Source: DASPWV01 sp046726375
Lineage (GTDB): Bacteria; Acidobacteriota; Vicinamibacteria; Vicinamibacterales; UBA2999
Assembly (NCBI GenBank): GCA_046726375.1
Contig: JBKPAJ010000017.1
Location: forward strand, 1 to 64,000
DNA length: 64,000 bases
Direction: 5' to 3'
Part shown: positions 1 to 9,198 of the stretch, piece by piece
Numbering within the stretch: the stretch's first letter is position 1
Layout of the letters: each line of letters begins with the position of its first letter
Notes under the pieces: model-generated
The model's database searches: none
Seen by the model: the letters and a program-made list of their open reading frames with translations, nothing else
Told to the model about the DNA's origin: nothing
Made by a program: the position numbers and the translations under genes

Positions 1-85
1 CGAGCCGTCAGGCTCGCACGTGCTAATCTCTTGCCGCTTCCGTCCGCGACCTTACGGTAACGCACCACCTATCAAGGAATCGGCC

Positions 86-2188
86 ATGCGTATCACGCTG
101 GTGCTCGTCTTGGTGCTGTTCGTTGCCCTTCCTGCGTCCGCGCAGCCTCAGGCGTGGGTGTTGCATCGATATATCGGGTCCACGCCCTGGCAGTCGCTGT
201 TTGTGGTGAACCTGGCGACCGGTCGCAGCGACACGCGGTTCGACCTCACCGGCGTGACGATTGGAGGGGGCGACGTGACCCCGGACGGGCAGTTCTACCT
301 CCTCGCGACGTCGTTCGGCGTCGTGCGGTTCAGCACCGCAACGCGCTCCATCGTTGGGCTATTTGGACCGGCGATGAATGCCGGCGGGGTGCGCGTCTCA
401 CCGTCGGGCAGATGGGTTTACGTGCTTGCTGATACTCCGCGTCGCATCGTCACACTCGACGCGAATACGGGTGCAGTCGTCTCCGAACGATCGGACCCGC
501 CCTTCCAACCGGTGTTCTCGCCAGATGGCGCCATGCGCTACGAAGTGATCCAGGACTTCGCGCTATCGCGCACGGTGATTACGGCCTACCCCGACGCCCC
601 GGATGCACCGCCGCTCTGGCAGAAGACGTTGATGGCGATCGTCGGCGGTTTCGCCGCCAGCGACCAGGAATTCATCTACAGCGAAGCGGCAGCGACCGTC
701 GTCCTTGCTGCCGCGACCGGACAAGAGCGTGGGCGTGTCGCGCTGCGTGCCGGATTCACCGCGATTCATTCACGAACGCTGTACGTCACCACGACAGCGC
801 CGCCGTCGGCACCGGTGACCCAGGTGATGCGGATAGATCTCGACACGCTCGCGTCCACGGTGCTTCGCGAATTCCCGGCGCTCATCGCAACGTTTCCGAA
901 CGGGCCGACGGGGTTGCGCGTTTCATCAGACGGCAGGGTTGTGTACTTGCTGCACCACTATTCCGTGTTAGGGATTACCGTGTCACGGACGTCTTACTAC
1001 GCAATCGACACGGCGACAGGAGAGCTTGTCGCAACGGGAGTCCTGAATAGTCAATACACGGATGACTTCGACGTTGAACCCGGACCGGCGTGCATATTTC
1101 GAAAGCCGCCTATCGCCGGGTCAGTTGTACCTCCCCAGGGAGGGCTTGTGGATCTGCCGGTGGTCGCCGACGGCCCGTGCTTACCCTGGACCGTCCTTCC
1201 GAATGATGTAGCAGCCGCGGTCAATGCCGGCCCACACACTGGCAGCGCAACACTATTCATGATCGTTGCGCCGATCCTCAGCTCCACATCACGCGCCGTG
1301 GCCCTTCCCGTTCCCGGCGGGGGCACCACCGTCACTCAGACCGGAGCGCTGCCGGCCGCACCTCGCCTCACGGGAAACATCAATGGTGGACGTCTCACTC
1401 TGTCCTGGACGCCGACGTTCGGCGCCGGGCAGAGTCTGTTCACTGTCTATGGTGGGTTGTGTGGAGGGGCGCTCGTGCCGGTTGCGTTGCCGTTATCTGG
1501 CAGCGCCAGGACCTGGAGCATCGACGGCTTGCCAGCCGGGTCGTATCAAGTACGTATCGCGGCGAGTAACGGCGACGGGATTGGCGCGATGTCGAATCCG
1601 TTTGAGTTCAGTGTGGGCGTGACGGAACTGCCCGACGCACCTGTCAGCCTGCAGGTGATCGTTGCGGATGATGACGTCCAGCTGCGATGGCAGCAGGCTC
1701 CGACCGGTCCGGCGCCGGCGGCGTACGATATCGAAGCATCGCCAGCCGGCGCGGGCACCTTCGTGGCAGTGCGGCGCGTGAGCTCCCCGGAGTTGGCGGC
1801 GACCAATGTGCCGTCAGGCAGTTGGGATGTCCGCGTGCGTGCCGTCACTGATGGTGGAACGAGCGCTCCTTCAAACACCGTGAGGATCGCAACCGCGCCA
1901 TGCACTGCCGCACCAAGTGCGCCGACATCCCTGAGCTCCGTGGGAGCAACTGTGAACCATCGCACCGCACACCTCGAGTGGAACGCGCCGGCAACGAGCA
2001 GCGCTGACGAGTACGTCATCGAAGCCGGGCTCGCGAGTGCTGCCACTGCCGTCCGAATCGTGTCGCCGGGATCGGGTCGTGTTTTCGAGACGCGCGTCCC
2101 GCCCGGCGTCTACTTTGCGCGCGTGCGTGCGCGCAATGCCTGCGGCGAGAGCGCGCCGTCAAATGAGGTAATCGTCTTCATTCCCTAA
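86..2188 (+). CDS. Secreted beta-propeller / fibronectin type III-like protein
   Basis: The ATG at 86 was chosen because it begins a clear signal peptide (MRITLVLVLVLFVALPASA, cleavage near AQP) and is preceded by AAGGA; an in-frame start at 20 would put a polar stretch before the signal. The mature protein is about 680 residues. The first ~330 residues read like a YVTN-type surface beta-propeller (repeated VSPSGRWVYVLAD, VSSDGRVVYLL units). From about residue 430 onward there are three fibronectin-III-like segments (P..P..L.V....V.L.W.....A..Y.I.A pattern, ending in YFARVRARNACG). It is probably exported and may bind ligand or surface. No catalytic motif was seen. It stands alone upstream of valS with no operon partner. 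Confidence 0.7.
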   Translation: MRITLVLVLVLFVALPASAQPQAWVLHRYIGSTPWQSLFVVNLATGRSDTRFDLTGVTIGGGDVTPDGQFYLLATSFGVVRFSTATRSIVGLFGPAMNAGGVRVSPSGRWVYVLADTPRRIVTLDANTGAVVSERSDPPFQPVFSPDGAMRYEVIQDFALSRTVITAYPDAPDAPPLWQKTLMAIVGGFAASDQEFIYSEAAATVVLAAATGQERGRVALRAGFTAIHSRTLYVTTTAPPSAPVTQVMRIDLDTLASTVLREFPALIATFPNGPTGLRVSSDGRVVYLLHHYSVLGITVSRTSYYAIDTATGELVATGVLNSQYTDDFDVEPGPACIFRKPPIAGSVVPPQGGLVDLPVVADGPCLPWTVLPNDVAAAVNAGPHTGSATLFMIVAPILSSTSRAVALPVPGGGTTVTQTGALPAAPRLTGNINGGRLTLSWTPTFGAGQSLFTVYGGLCGGALVPVALPLSGSARTWSIDGLPAGSYQVRIAASNGDGIGAMSNPFEFSVGVTELPDAPVSLQVIVADDDVQLRWQQAPTGPAPAAYDIEASPAGAGTFVAVRRVSSPELAATNVPSGSWDVRVRAVTDGGTSAPSNTVRIATAPCTAAPSAPTSLSSVGATVNHRTAHLEWNAPATSSADEYVIEAGLASAATAVRIVSPGSGRVFETRVPPGVYFARVRARNACGESAPSNEVIVFIP

Positions 2189-2192
2189 CGAT

Positions 2193-2222
2193 TTGCTCCG
2201 GCAAGTGGCTACCCGCTACGAT
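2193..2222 (+). promoter_or_regulatory. Candidate sigma70 promoter for valS
   Basis: TTGCTC (2193-2198) and TACGAT (2217-2222) are separated by 18 bases. The valS ATG lies only 8 bases after the -10 and has no Shine-Dalgarno sequence, so the transcript may be leaderless. This is a pattern match only. Confidence 0.4.
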
Positions 2223-2230
2223 CAGCGCCT

Positions 2231-4774
2231 ATGGCTCACGTTCCGGACAAGCCCGCGCTCGAGGGGCTCGAAGAGAAATGGCAGGCGCGATGGGAGGCGG
2301 ATGGCACCTATCGCTTCGATCGGAAGCACTCGCGTGACGAGGTGTACTCGATCGACACGCCGCCTCCCACGGTCAGCGGATCCCTGCACGTCGGCCACGT
2401 CTTTTCGTTCACGCACACAGACTTCATTGCGCGGTTTCAACGGATGCGAGGCAAGGCAGTCTTCTACCCGATGGGGTGGGACGACAACGGCCTGCCGACC
2501 GAGCGGCGGGTGCAGAACTACTTTGGCGTGCGCTGCGACCCGTCGCTGCCGTACGACCCAGATTTCAAGCCACCGGCGAAACACGACAAATCGATCGCTG
2601 TTTCCCGTCCCAACTTCATTGAACTCTGCAATCAGCTCACGGTCGAAGACGAGAAAGCCTTCGAGCATCTGTGGCGCTATCTCGGGCTGTCGGTCGACTG
2701 GTCGATGACTTATGCGACCATCGGCAAAGCGTCGCAGCGCGTGTCGCAGATCATGTTTCTGCGCCTGCTCAAGCGAGGTCTGGCGTATCAGCTCGAGGCG
2801 CCGACGCTCTGGGACGTGGACTTTCGCACCGCCGTCGCGCAAGCCGAGCTCGAGGATCGCGAACAGTCCGCCGCCTATCACCGCGTGCGTTTTCACAAAC
2901 CGGACGGCGGCTCGGTGGAAATCGAGACCACGCGGCCGGAACTGCTGCCCGCGTGCGTCGCACTGGTGGCGCATCCAGATGATGAGCGATATCAGCCGTT
3001 GTTCGGCAGCGAAGTCATCACGCCGCTCTTCGGCGCGCGCGTGCCGGTCAAGGCGCATCCGCTCGCCGCGCCGGACAAGGGTACCGGCATCGCGATGATC
3101 TGCACGTTCGGCGATATCACCGACGTGACCTGGTGGCGCGAGCTGCGGCTTCCGGTTCGCGCCGTGATTCAGTCCAATGGCACGCTCGGGCCGGTCAAGT
3201 GGGGCTCGCCCGGTTGGGAGTCGGTTGACGCAGCAAAGGCGCAGGCAGCGTACGACCAGCTTGCCGGTCTGTCCGTGAGAAAAGCGCAAGCCGTGGTTGC
3301 GCAGCAACTCCGTCAAAGCGGCGAGCTGCTGGGCGACCCGAAGCCGATCGCGCACCACGTCAAGTTCTACGAAAAGGGCGATCGACCGCTCGAGATCGTG
3401 ACGAGCCGTCAGTGGTTCATCAGGACAATGGACTTTCGCGAAGAGTTCCTGGCGCGTGGGCGTGAGATCGAGTGGCACCCGCCCTACATGCGCATACGAT
3501 ACGAGAATTGGATCAACGGTCTGAACGGTGACTGGTGTATCAGCCGGCAACGCTTCTTTGGCGTGGCGTTTCCGGTTTGGTATCCGATCGGGGCGGACGG
3601 CGTCGTTGATTATCAGCACCCGCTCTTGCCTGAGGAATCGCGTTTGCCGCTCGACCCGTCAACCGATGTACCCGACGGCTACACCGAAATACAGCGCGGC
3701 CAAACGGGTGGATTCGTCGGCGACCCGGACGTGATGGACACCTGGGCGACGTCTTCGGTAACGCCGCAGATCGTGTCTGGATACGAAGGCGATCCCGATC
3801 TGTTCGCGCGCACGTTCCCGATGGATCTGCGCCCACAGGCGCACGACATCATTCGCACCTGGCTCTTCTCGAGCGTCGTGCGCAGCTACTTCGAGCACGG
3901 CACGATTCCGTGGAAGCACGCGGCGATCTCGGGTTTTGTCCTCGATCCGGATCGCAAGAAGATGTCGAAGTCGAAGGGCAACGTCGTGACGCCACTCGGA
4001 CTGCTGCAGGAATACGGCTCAGACGGCGTCCGCTACTGGGCCGCGCGCGGCGGTCCGGGCGTGGACACGGCGTTTGATGTCGGGCAGATGAAGATCGGCC
4101 GGCGACTCGCGATCAAGCTCCTCAACGCGTCGAAGTTTGCCCTCACCGCCGCTAGCGGGGAGGGCGAGGTGACGCATCCACTCGATCGTGGAATGCTGAC
4201 GGATCTCGCCGCGCTCGTGAGCGAAGCCACCGACGCGCTCGACGACTACGAATACGCACGGGTAATTGATCGCACGGAAGCGTTCTTCTGGAGCTTCTGC
4301 GACAACTATCTCGAGTTAATCAAGTCGCGGCGCTACGGCGATCACGGCCCCGAGCAGGCGGCATCCGCGAATCGCGCCTTGCAGGCGGCGTTATCGGTGA
4401 TGCTCCGGCTGTTTGCGCCTTATTTGCCTTTCGTGACCGAAGAGGTCTGGTCATGGTGGCGCGAAGGCTCGGTCCACCGCGCGCCGTGGCCGGCGGCGAG
4501 CGATCTCGCCGCACTCGCGCCGCCCGATTCCGACGCATCCGCGGCGCTCGCCGTAACGACCGACGTGCTCGGCGAAGTGCGGCGCCTCAAATCGGAAGCG
4601 AAGCGGCCGCTGAAAGTCGAGATCACGCGGGCGCTGGTGCGAGACGCCCCTGAACGGCTCGCGCGTCTCGAGCTGGGCCGAATCGATCTCTGCGCGGCCG
4701 CCAACATCAGCAGCCTCGTGCTCGAACCGGCGGCGGCGTTCTCCATCGAGCTCGAATTCGCCGAAGCGGCCTGA
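2231..4774 (+). CDS. valS: Valyl-tRNA synthetase
   Basis: Class I aminoacyl-tRNA synthetase that charges tRNA-Val in the cytoplasm. The HIGH signature appears as HVGH (residues 53-56) within PPPTVSGSLHVGH, and KMSKS is near residue 577. The editing (CP1) insert lies between them, with ETTRPELLPACVALVAHP. At 847 residues it resembles the shorter ValS forms; the C-terminal anticodon-binding helical domain is present, but the long C-terminal coiled-coil arm looks short or absent. It is first in a run of closely spaced genes, with nadC starting 2 bases after its stop. The start at 2231 lacks an SD and sits just after a -10-like hexamer. Confidence 0.97.
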   Translation: MAHVPDKPALEGLEEKWQARWEADGTYRFDRKHSRDEVYSIDTPPPTVSGSLHVGHVFSFTHTDFIARFQRMRGKAVFYPMGWDDNGLPTERRVQNYFGVRCDPSLPYDPDFKPPAKHDKSIAVSRPNFIELCNQLTVEDEKAFEHLWRYLGLSVDWSMTYATIGKASQRVSQIMFLRLLKRGLAYQLEAPTLWDVDFRTAVAQAELEDREQSAAYHRVRFHKPDGGSVEIETTRPELLPACVALVAHPDDERYQPLFGSEVITPLFGARVPVKAHPLAAPDKGTGIAMICTFGDITDVTWWRELRLPVRAVIQSNGTLGPVKWGSPGWESVDAAKAQAAYDQLAGLSVRKAQAVVAQQLRQSGELLGDPKPIAHHVKFYEKGDRPLEIVTSRQWFIRTMDFREEFLARGREIEWHPPYMRIRYENWINGLNGDWCISRQRFFGVAFPVWYPIGADGVVDYQHPLLPEESRLPLDPSTDVPDGYTEIQRGQTGGFVGDPDVMDTWATSSVTPQIVSGYEGDPDLFARTFPMDLRPQAHDIIRTWLFSSVVRSYFEHGTIPWKHAAISGFVLDPDRKKMSKSKGNVVTPLGLLQEYGSDGVRYWAARGGPGVDTAFDVGQMKIGRRLAIKLLNASKFALTAASGEGEVTHPLDRGMLTDLAALVSEATDALDDYEYARVIDRTEAFFWSFCDNYLELIKSRRYGDHGPEQAASANRALQAALSVMLRLFAPYLPFVTEEVWSWWREGSVHRAPWPAASDLAALAPPDSDASAALAVTTDVLGEVRRLKSEAKRPLKVEITRALVRDAPERLARLELGRIDLCAAANISSLVLEPAAAFSIELEFAEAA

Positions 4775-4776
4775 CC

Positions 4777-5619
4777 ATGGACCCGCTGCCGCCGGACGCG
4801 TATCGCGATCTCGTTGCGCGCGCACTCGCCGAAGACATCGGCGCCGGCGACATCACCAGCGCGGCAACGATCACGACGGAGCAGCGCGCCCGCGGGATCA
4901 TGCTCACCAGGAGCAATCTCGTGCTCGCAGGTCTCGACATAGCCGCCGAGACGTTTCGCCAGCGCGACGGCGACGTCATCTTCAGCGCTCACCTGCGAGA
5001 CGGGCAACAGTGCGCGGCGGGAACGGTGGTCGCCGAAGTTGCCGGTTCGGCGCGCGCGCTGCTCGCGGCGGAACGCACCGCCCTCAATTTCATTCAGCGG
5101 TTGAGCGGCATTGCCACCGAGACGCATCGCTATGTGGCTGCAGCTGCCGGAAAGATCATCGTGCTCGACACGCGCAAAACGACGCCGACGTTCCGCGTGC
5201 TGGAGAAATACGCGGTGCGCTGCGGGGGCGGCACCAATCATCGTTATCGCCTCGATGACGGCGTTCTGATCAAGGACAACCACAAACGGCTTGCGGGAGG
5301 CATTACGGCGGTGCTGACGCGTGCACGAGCGGCCGGCGTCGGGCTGCCGATCGAGGTCGAAGTCGAAACCCTCGACGAGCTCGATCAAGCGCTTGCAGCC
5401 GGCGCCGAGCGAATTCTGCTCGACAACTTCGATGGATCGCACATGCGCGACGCCGTGCAGCGCTGTCGTGGCCGCGCCGTGGTGGAAGTCTCCGGCGGGG
5501 TCACACTCGACCGTCTCCACGAGATCGCTGAGATCGGTGCGGACTTTGTGTCGGTTGGCGCACTCACCCATTCCGTTCGCGCCGCCGACATGAGTTTTGA
5601 GCTCGAGCCGATCGAGTGA
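4777..5619 (+). CDS. nadC: Nicotinate-nucleotide pyrophosphorylase (carboxylating)
   Basis: Quinolinate phosphoribosyltransferase, the last step of de novo nicotinate mononucleotide synthesis for NAD. At 280 residues it has normal family length. The family signature LDTRKTTPTFRVLEKYAVRCGGGTNHR region starts near residue 131, and KDNH and the EVEVETLDEL segment follow. It starts 2 bases after valS and overlaps birA by 4 bases, so the genes are probably co-transcribed and translationally coupled. nadA and nadB are not in this window. Confidence 0.96.
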   Translation: MDPLPPDAYRDLVARALAEDIGAGDITSAATITTEQRARGIMLTRSNLVLAGLDIAAETFRQRDGDVIFSAHLRDGQQCAAGTVVAEVAGSARALLAAERTALNFIQRLSGIATETHRYVAAAAGKIIVLDTRKTTPTFRVLEKYAVRCGGGTNHRYRLDDGVLIKDNHKRLAGGITAVLTRARAAGVGLPIEVEVETLDELDQALAAGAERILLDNFDGSHMRDAVQRCRGRAVVEVSGGVTLDRLHEIAEIGADFVSVGALTHSVRAADMSFELEPIE

Positions 5620-6428
5620 TTCCCGCATCGTCACCGCTGCCGCCGGAGATTGCCGCCGGCTACCACACCGCGGTGGCACGGATGCCGCCGCTGCAACTCG
5701 ATCTGCGGTGGTTTCCATCTGTCGGATCGACGATGGACCTTGCGGCGCAAGCCGCTCGGGACGGCGCTTCGGAAGGCTTGGTGATTTGCGCCGATGAACA
5801 GACCGTGGGGCGCGGGCGGCGCGGGCGATCGTGGAGCTCGCCGGCCGGGGCAGGTCTCTATCTGTCGATCATTCTGCGCCCGGCGCACGACGCTGCCGGC
5901 GATCCGCGAGCGCTGACCTTGACTACCCTCGCCGCCGGCGTGGCAGTGCGGGAGGCCATCTTGCGCGCGGCCGGTGTTGACGCCGAACTCAAATGGCCCA
6001 ACGACATCATGATCGGCGGCCGGAAGCTCGCCGGCATTCTCGCCGAAGCACACGATATTGGCACCGTAGAGCAGGCCGTCATACTGGGCGTTGGCGTCAA
6101 TGTCCTTCGCTCGTCGTATCCACCTGACGTCGAATTACGGGCGACCTCGCTCCAAACCGAGTTGGGCCGCGCGATCGATCGTGCGCGCCTGCTCGAGGAG
6201 CTGCTCGTGTCGATCGCAACCTGCTATGACCGTCTGCGCACCGGCGATACGAATGGTATTCTGCGGGCCTGGCGCGACCGATCGCCATCGGCGCGTGGGG
6301 CACGTGTGGAATCGCGGGATCGACAAGTGTCGGGGGTAACGGCCGACGTGGACGAAACGGGGGCGCTGTTGATCAGAACTGCGTCAGGTACGGTGCGAGT
6401 CGTATCGGGTGAGCTCACATGGTTGTGA
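5616..6428 (+). CDS. birA: Biotin--[acetyl-CoA-carboxylase] ligase, class I
   Basis: Activates biotin with ATP and transfers it to the biotin carboxyl carrier protein of acetyl-CoA carboxylase. The biotinyl-AMP loop GRGRRGRSW is near residue 65 and the lysine motif KWPND near residue 126. The C-terminal SH3-like domain follows (GVTADVDETGALLIRTASG). There is no N-terminal helix-turn-helix, so this is the non-repressor (class I) form. The GTG start overlaps the nadC stop (GTGA). A downstream ATG is possible, but the overlap and the extra N-terminal helix favour GTG. Confidence 0.93.
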   Translation: MIPASSPLPPEIAAGYHTAVARMPPLQLDLRWFPSVGSTMDLAAQAARDGASEGLVICADEQTVGRGRRGRSWSSPAGAGLYLSIILRPAHDAAGDPRALTLTTLAAGVAVREAILRAAGVDAELKWPNDIMIGGRKLAGILAEAHDIGTVEQAVILGVGVNVLRSSYPPDVELRATSLQTELGRAIDRARLLEELLVSIATCYDRLRTGDTNGILRAWRDRSPSARGARVESRDRQVSGVTADVDETGALLIRTASGTVRVVSGELTWL

Positions 6429-6438
6429 CGGGGGTCGC

Positions 6439-7215
6439 GTGCTCTTAGCCATCGACATCGGCAACACCAACATCGTTCTCGGTGTGTTTCGCGACGGCGA
6501 TCTCGTTCACAGCTGGCGGCTCACGACACTGCGCGAACGGACGTCGGACGAGCTCGGAATCCTGATCACGAGCGTGTGTGAGCACCACGGCATTCGCCCG
6601 AGTGACATCTCGGGGATCGTGATGGCGTCGGTCGTGCCGCCGCAGACTGGAACGATGATTGCCATGGCGCGCGCGTATTTCGAGCGCGAGCCGCTCAACC
6701 TCGAACCGGGCGTCAACACGGGGATGCCGGTGCTGTACGACAATCCAAAGGAGGTTGGCGCCGATCGCGTGGTCAACGGCATTGCCGCGTACGAGCAATT
6801 TGGGCGTGCGCAGAAGTGCGCGGTGATCGTGGTCGATTTCGGTACTGCGACGACGTTCGATGCCGTGTCAGCGAAAGGAGAGTACCTAGGCGGCGTGATT
6901 TGTCCTGGTCCGCAGATTTCTGCCGACGCGTTGTTCCAACGCGCGGCGAGGCTGCCGCGCATCGACGTCCGCAAACCGGAGCGCGTGATTGGTACCAACA
7001 CCGTGGCATCGATGCAGGCGGGTCTCTTCTGGGGTTACGTTGACATGGTTGAGGGCCTGGTCCGCCGCATACGCGCCGAGCTCGGCGGCGCCGTCGCCGT
7101 CGTGGCGACCGGTGGTCTTGCGTCGATGGTTGCACCGGAAACGACGTGCATCGAGCATGTTGACGCTGAGTTGACGCTGCGGGGACTGCGAATCGTGTGG
7201 GAACGGAATACGTGA
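6439..7215 (+). CDS. coaX: Type III pantothenate kinase
   Basis: Phosphorylates pantothenate, the first step of coenzyme A synthesis. The GTG at 6439 was chosen because it places the family N-terminus LLAIDIGNTN directly after the start and is preceded by a GGGG SD-like run; an in-frame upstream start at 6409 would add ten residues that do not look conserved and would overlap birA. The nucleotide-binding DIGNTN is at residues 5-10, and DFGTATTFD and GGVICPGPQIS are also present, as in CoaX proteins. Its position next to birA is a common arrangement. Confidence 0.95.
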   Translation: MLLAIDIGNTNIVLGVFRDGDLVHSWRLTTLRERTSDELGILITSVCEHHGIRPSDISGIVMASVVPPQTGTMIAMARAYFEREPLNLEPGVNTGMPVLYDNPKEVGADRVVNGIAAYEQFGRAQKCAVIVVDFGTATTFDAVSAKGEYLGGVICPGPQISADALFQRAARLPRIDVRKPERVIGTNTVASMQAGLFWGYVDMVEGLVRRIRAELGGAVAVVATGGLASMVAPETTCIEHVDAELTLRGLRIVWERNT

Positions 7216-7916
7216 TTGCTCCAGAAGACTACTGCCGCGAGATCGAAGCCTACCTGTGCCGCAAAAACGACGGTCATCTCATCCGCATCGTTGGCCCCGC
7301 ATTCGAGCGGGTTTCAGGGTGGGCGCGTGAAGGCATTCCACTGAAGGTCGCCTGCAGCGGTGTCGATCGCTATTTCGAACGTTACTACCGCAAAGGACCG
7401 CGGCGCCGCCCCGTGCGAATCGAATTCTGCGAGGCCGATGTACGCGATGCGTTCGACGACTGGCGGCGCGCGGTCGGCGTGGTGCGTGTCGTTGAGGGAG
7501 ACGCGAGTGCAGACGCGCGCGAATCCCGACACTCATCGCTCGCTGCCCACGTCGAGCGCGTGCTCGGCCGTTTGACGGTTCGGCGCGGAAGCACCCAGGC
7601 CGCAAGTGCTTTGAGCGGCACCATCGGTCGAATCGGCAGGCGTCTCGACGCGATGCAAGCCGACGCCAGGCGCGCCCGCGGCGGAGCCCGCGCGGCGCTG
7701 CTTCTCGAGCTCGAGTCGCTCGATCGAGAGCTCGCGGTGGCCGCCGTTGAGGCTCTTTCCGAGAGCGACCGGCAACAGCTCGTGGCGGATGCCGAACGAG
7801 AGCTCGCGCCGTTCCGCGGCCGCATGCAACCGGAGAGCTTTACCAAGGCGAGGGCCGCAGCGTTCGAGCGTCTGGTCCGCGAAACGTTCGCGCTGCCGTC
7901 GCTCAGGTATGAGTGA
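7212..7916 (+). CDS. Conserved-looking protein of unknown function
   Basis: 234 residues, not recognised. The GTG at 7212 overlaps the coaX stop (GTGA), and the gene overlaps rlmD at its own end, so it belongs to the cofactor/rRNA-methylation operon. The first ~75 residues are mixed and include two or three cysteines and a basic YYRKGPRRRPVRIEF segment. The rest is strongly helical and charged (ARRARGGARAALLLELESLDRELAV...), compatible with a helical bundle or coiled coil. There is no signal peptide, membrane segment or nucleotide-binding motif. Base composition matches its neighbours, and the two overlaps argue that it is a real gene. Function unknown. Confidence 0.75.
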   Translation: MIAPEDYCREIEAYLCRKNDGHLIRIVGPAFERVSGWAREGIPLKVACSGVDRYFERYYRKGPRRRPVRIEFCEADVRDAFDDWRRAVGVVRVVEGDASADARESRHSSLAAHVERVLGRLTVRRGSTQAASALSGTIGRIGRRLDAMQADARRARGGARAALLLELESLDRELAVAAVEALSESDRQQLVADAERELAPFRGRMQPESFTKARAAAFERLVRETFALPSLRYE

Positions 7917-9178
7917 TGCGGCCAGGCGATCGCCTCACGCTGCGTCTCGAGAAAGCCGTTGCGGGTGGCCGCATGCTCGCACGACACGATGGCGCCATCG
8001 TGCTCGTTGCGGCAGGAATTCCTGGCGAAACCGTCGAAGCTGAAGTCGAGAAGACGCAGCGCAACACGATCTGGGCGACGACCCGCCGCGTCCTCGAAGC
8101 GTCACCCGATCGCGTCGAGCCGTTTTGCGACGGCGCGTGCGGAGGCAGCGTGTATGCACATGTCACCTACGCCCGGCAACTCGATCTCAAACGCGACGTC
8201 CTACGCGACGCGTTTGCGCGTCTCGCGCGCATGCCGTGGGACGACGCGTTGCCGGTGACGCCGTCGCCCCCTGAGGGTTACCGGATGCGCGCGCGGCTGC
8301 ACGTGCGCAGTGGCCGCCTCGGGTTTTTTCGCGAAGGGACACACGAACTGTGCGATGCCGGCGCCACGCGGCAGCTGTTGCCCGAAACGATCGAGGCCGT
8401 GCGTCGGCTGGAGGCGTCTATCGCTGCGGCTCCGCGCGGCGCGATCAGCGAGGTCGCGATCGCCGAGAACTGCGCCGGCACTGAACGAGCCAGTCATCTC
8501 GAGCTCGACGCCAACGCGGATCCTTCTCGGCTTGAAAACGTCACGCATGTAGATGGTCTCACCGGCGTGACCTGTGGCGCACTGCATCACGCACGAGCGC
8601 TCACGCTCTGGGGATCAGCGACGGTGAGCGACACCATCCGAGGCGTTCGACTCACACGTCAGGCGCGCGCCTTCTTCCAAGGCAACCGCTACCTGCTCGA
8701 GGCGCTGGTATCGCGTGTCGTGCAGGACGTCGCGCCCGGCCAGGTGGCCGACCTCTACGCAGGTGTCGGCCTCTTTGCGACGGCGCTTGCCGCTCGTGGC
8801 GACACACAGGTGACGGCGGTCGAGGGTGACGCCGTGGCGGCCGAGGACTTGAAGCACAACGCCGCCGGCTTCGGCGGCACGATCACTGCGCGGCATCAAT
8901 CGGTCGAAGTGTTTCTGTCGTCGCGTCGGCCGGCGAAGCGGCTGGACTGTGTGGTTGTCGATCCGCCACGCACGGGGATGACACGGGAGGCGTTGCAAGG
9001 CCTGATCGCGCTCGGCGCCGCGCGCGTCGTGTATGTCTCATGCGACGTGGCCACGCTCGCACGCGACACCCGCACGCTCGTGGATCGCGGCTATCGGCTC
9101 ACCAGTCTCGAGGCCTTCGACATGTTTCCCAACACCGCGCACGTCGAGAGCCTTGCAATAGTTGACAGAGTCAACTAA
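7913..9178 (+). CDS. rlmD: 23S rRNA (uracil-5-)-methyltransferase, RumA/RlmD family
   Basis: SAM-dependent RNA m5U methyltransferase of the TrmA/RumA family. An N-terminal TRAM domain (about residues 3-60) is followed by a Rossmann methyltransferase domain with VADLYAGVGLFATALA, DCVVVDPPRTG and the nucleophile cysteine in YVSCDVATLARD. The iron-sulfur motif is incomplete: C.GACGGS is seen where CGGC is usual, so one ligand is serine and the cluster may be absent. The start is GTG 7913 (overlapping the previous stop) or ATG 7916. Whether it methylates U1939, U747 or another site cannot be told from sequence. Confidence 0.88.
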   Translation: MMRPGDRLTLRLEKAVAGGRMLARHDGAIVLVAAGIPGETVEAEVEKTQRNTIWATTRRVLEASPDRVEPFCDGACGGSVYAHVTYARQLDLKRDVLRDAFARLARMPWDDALPVTPSPPEGYRMRARLHVRSGRLGFFREGTHELCDAGATRQLLPETIEAVRRLEASIAAAPRGAISEVAIAENCAGTERASHLELDANADPSRLENVTHVDGLTGVTCGALHHARALTLWGSATVSDTIRGVRLTRQARAFFQGNRYLLEALVSRVVQDVAPGQVADLYAGVGLFATALAARGDTQVTAVEGDAVAAEDLKHNAAGFGGTITARHQSVEVFLSSRRPAKRLDCVVVDPPRTGMTREALQGLIALGAARVVYVSCDVATLARDTRTLVDRGYRLTSLEAFDMFPNTAHVESLAIVDRVN

Positions 9179-9198
9179 TCGGCAGGAGAATCCCACGT

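Noticed and set aside
2222..3619. Long antisense ORF over valS
   Set aside because: High-GC shadow; valS has full family motifs and this frame has none.
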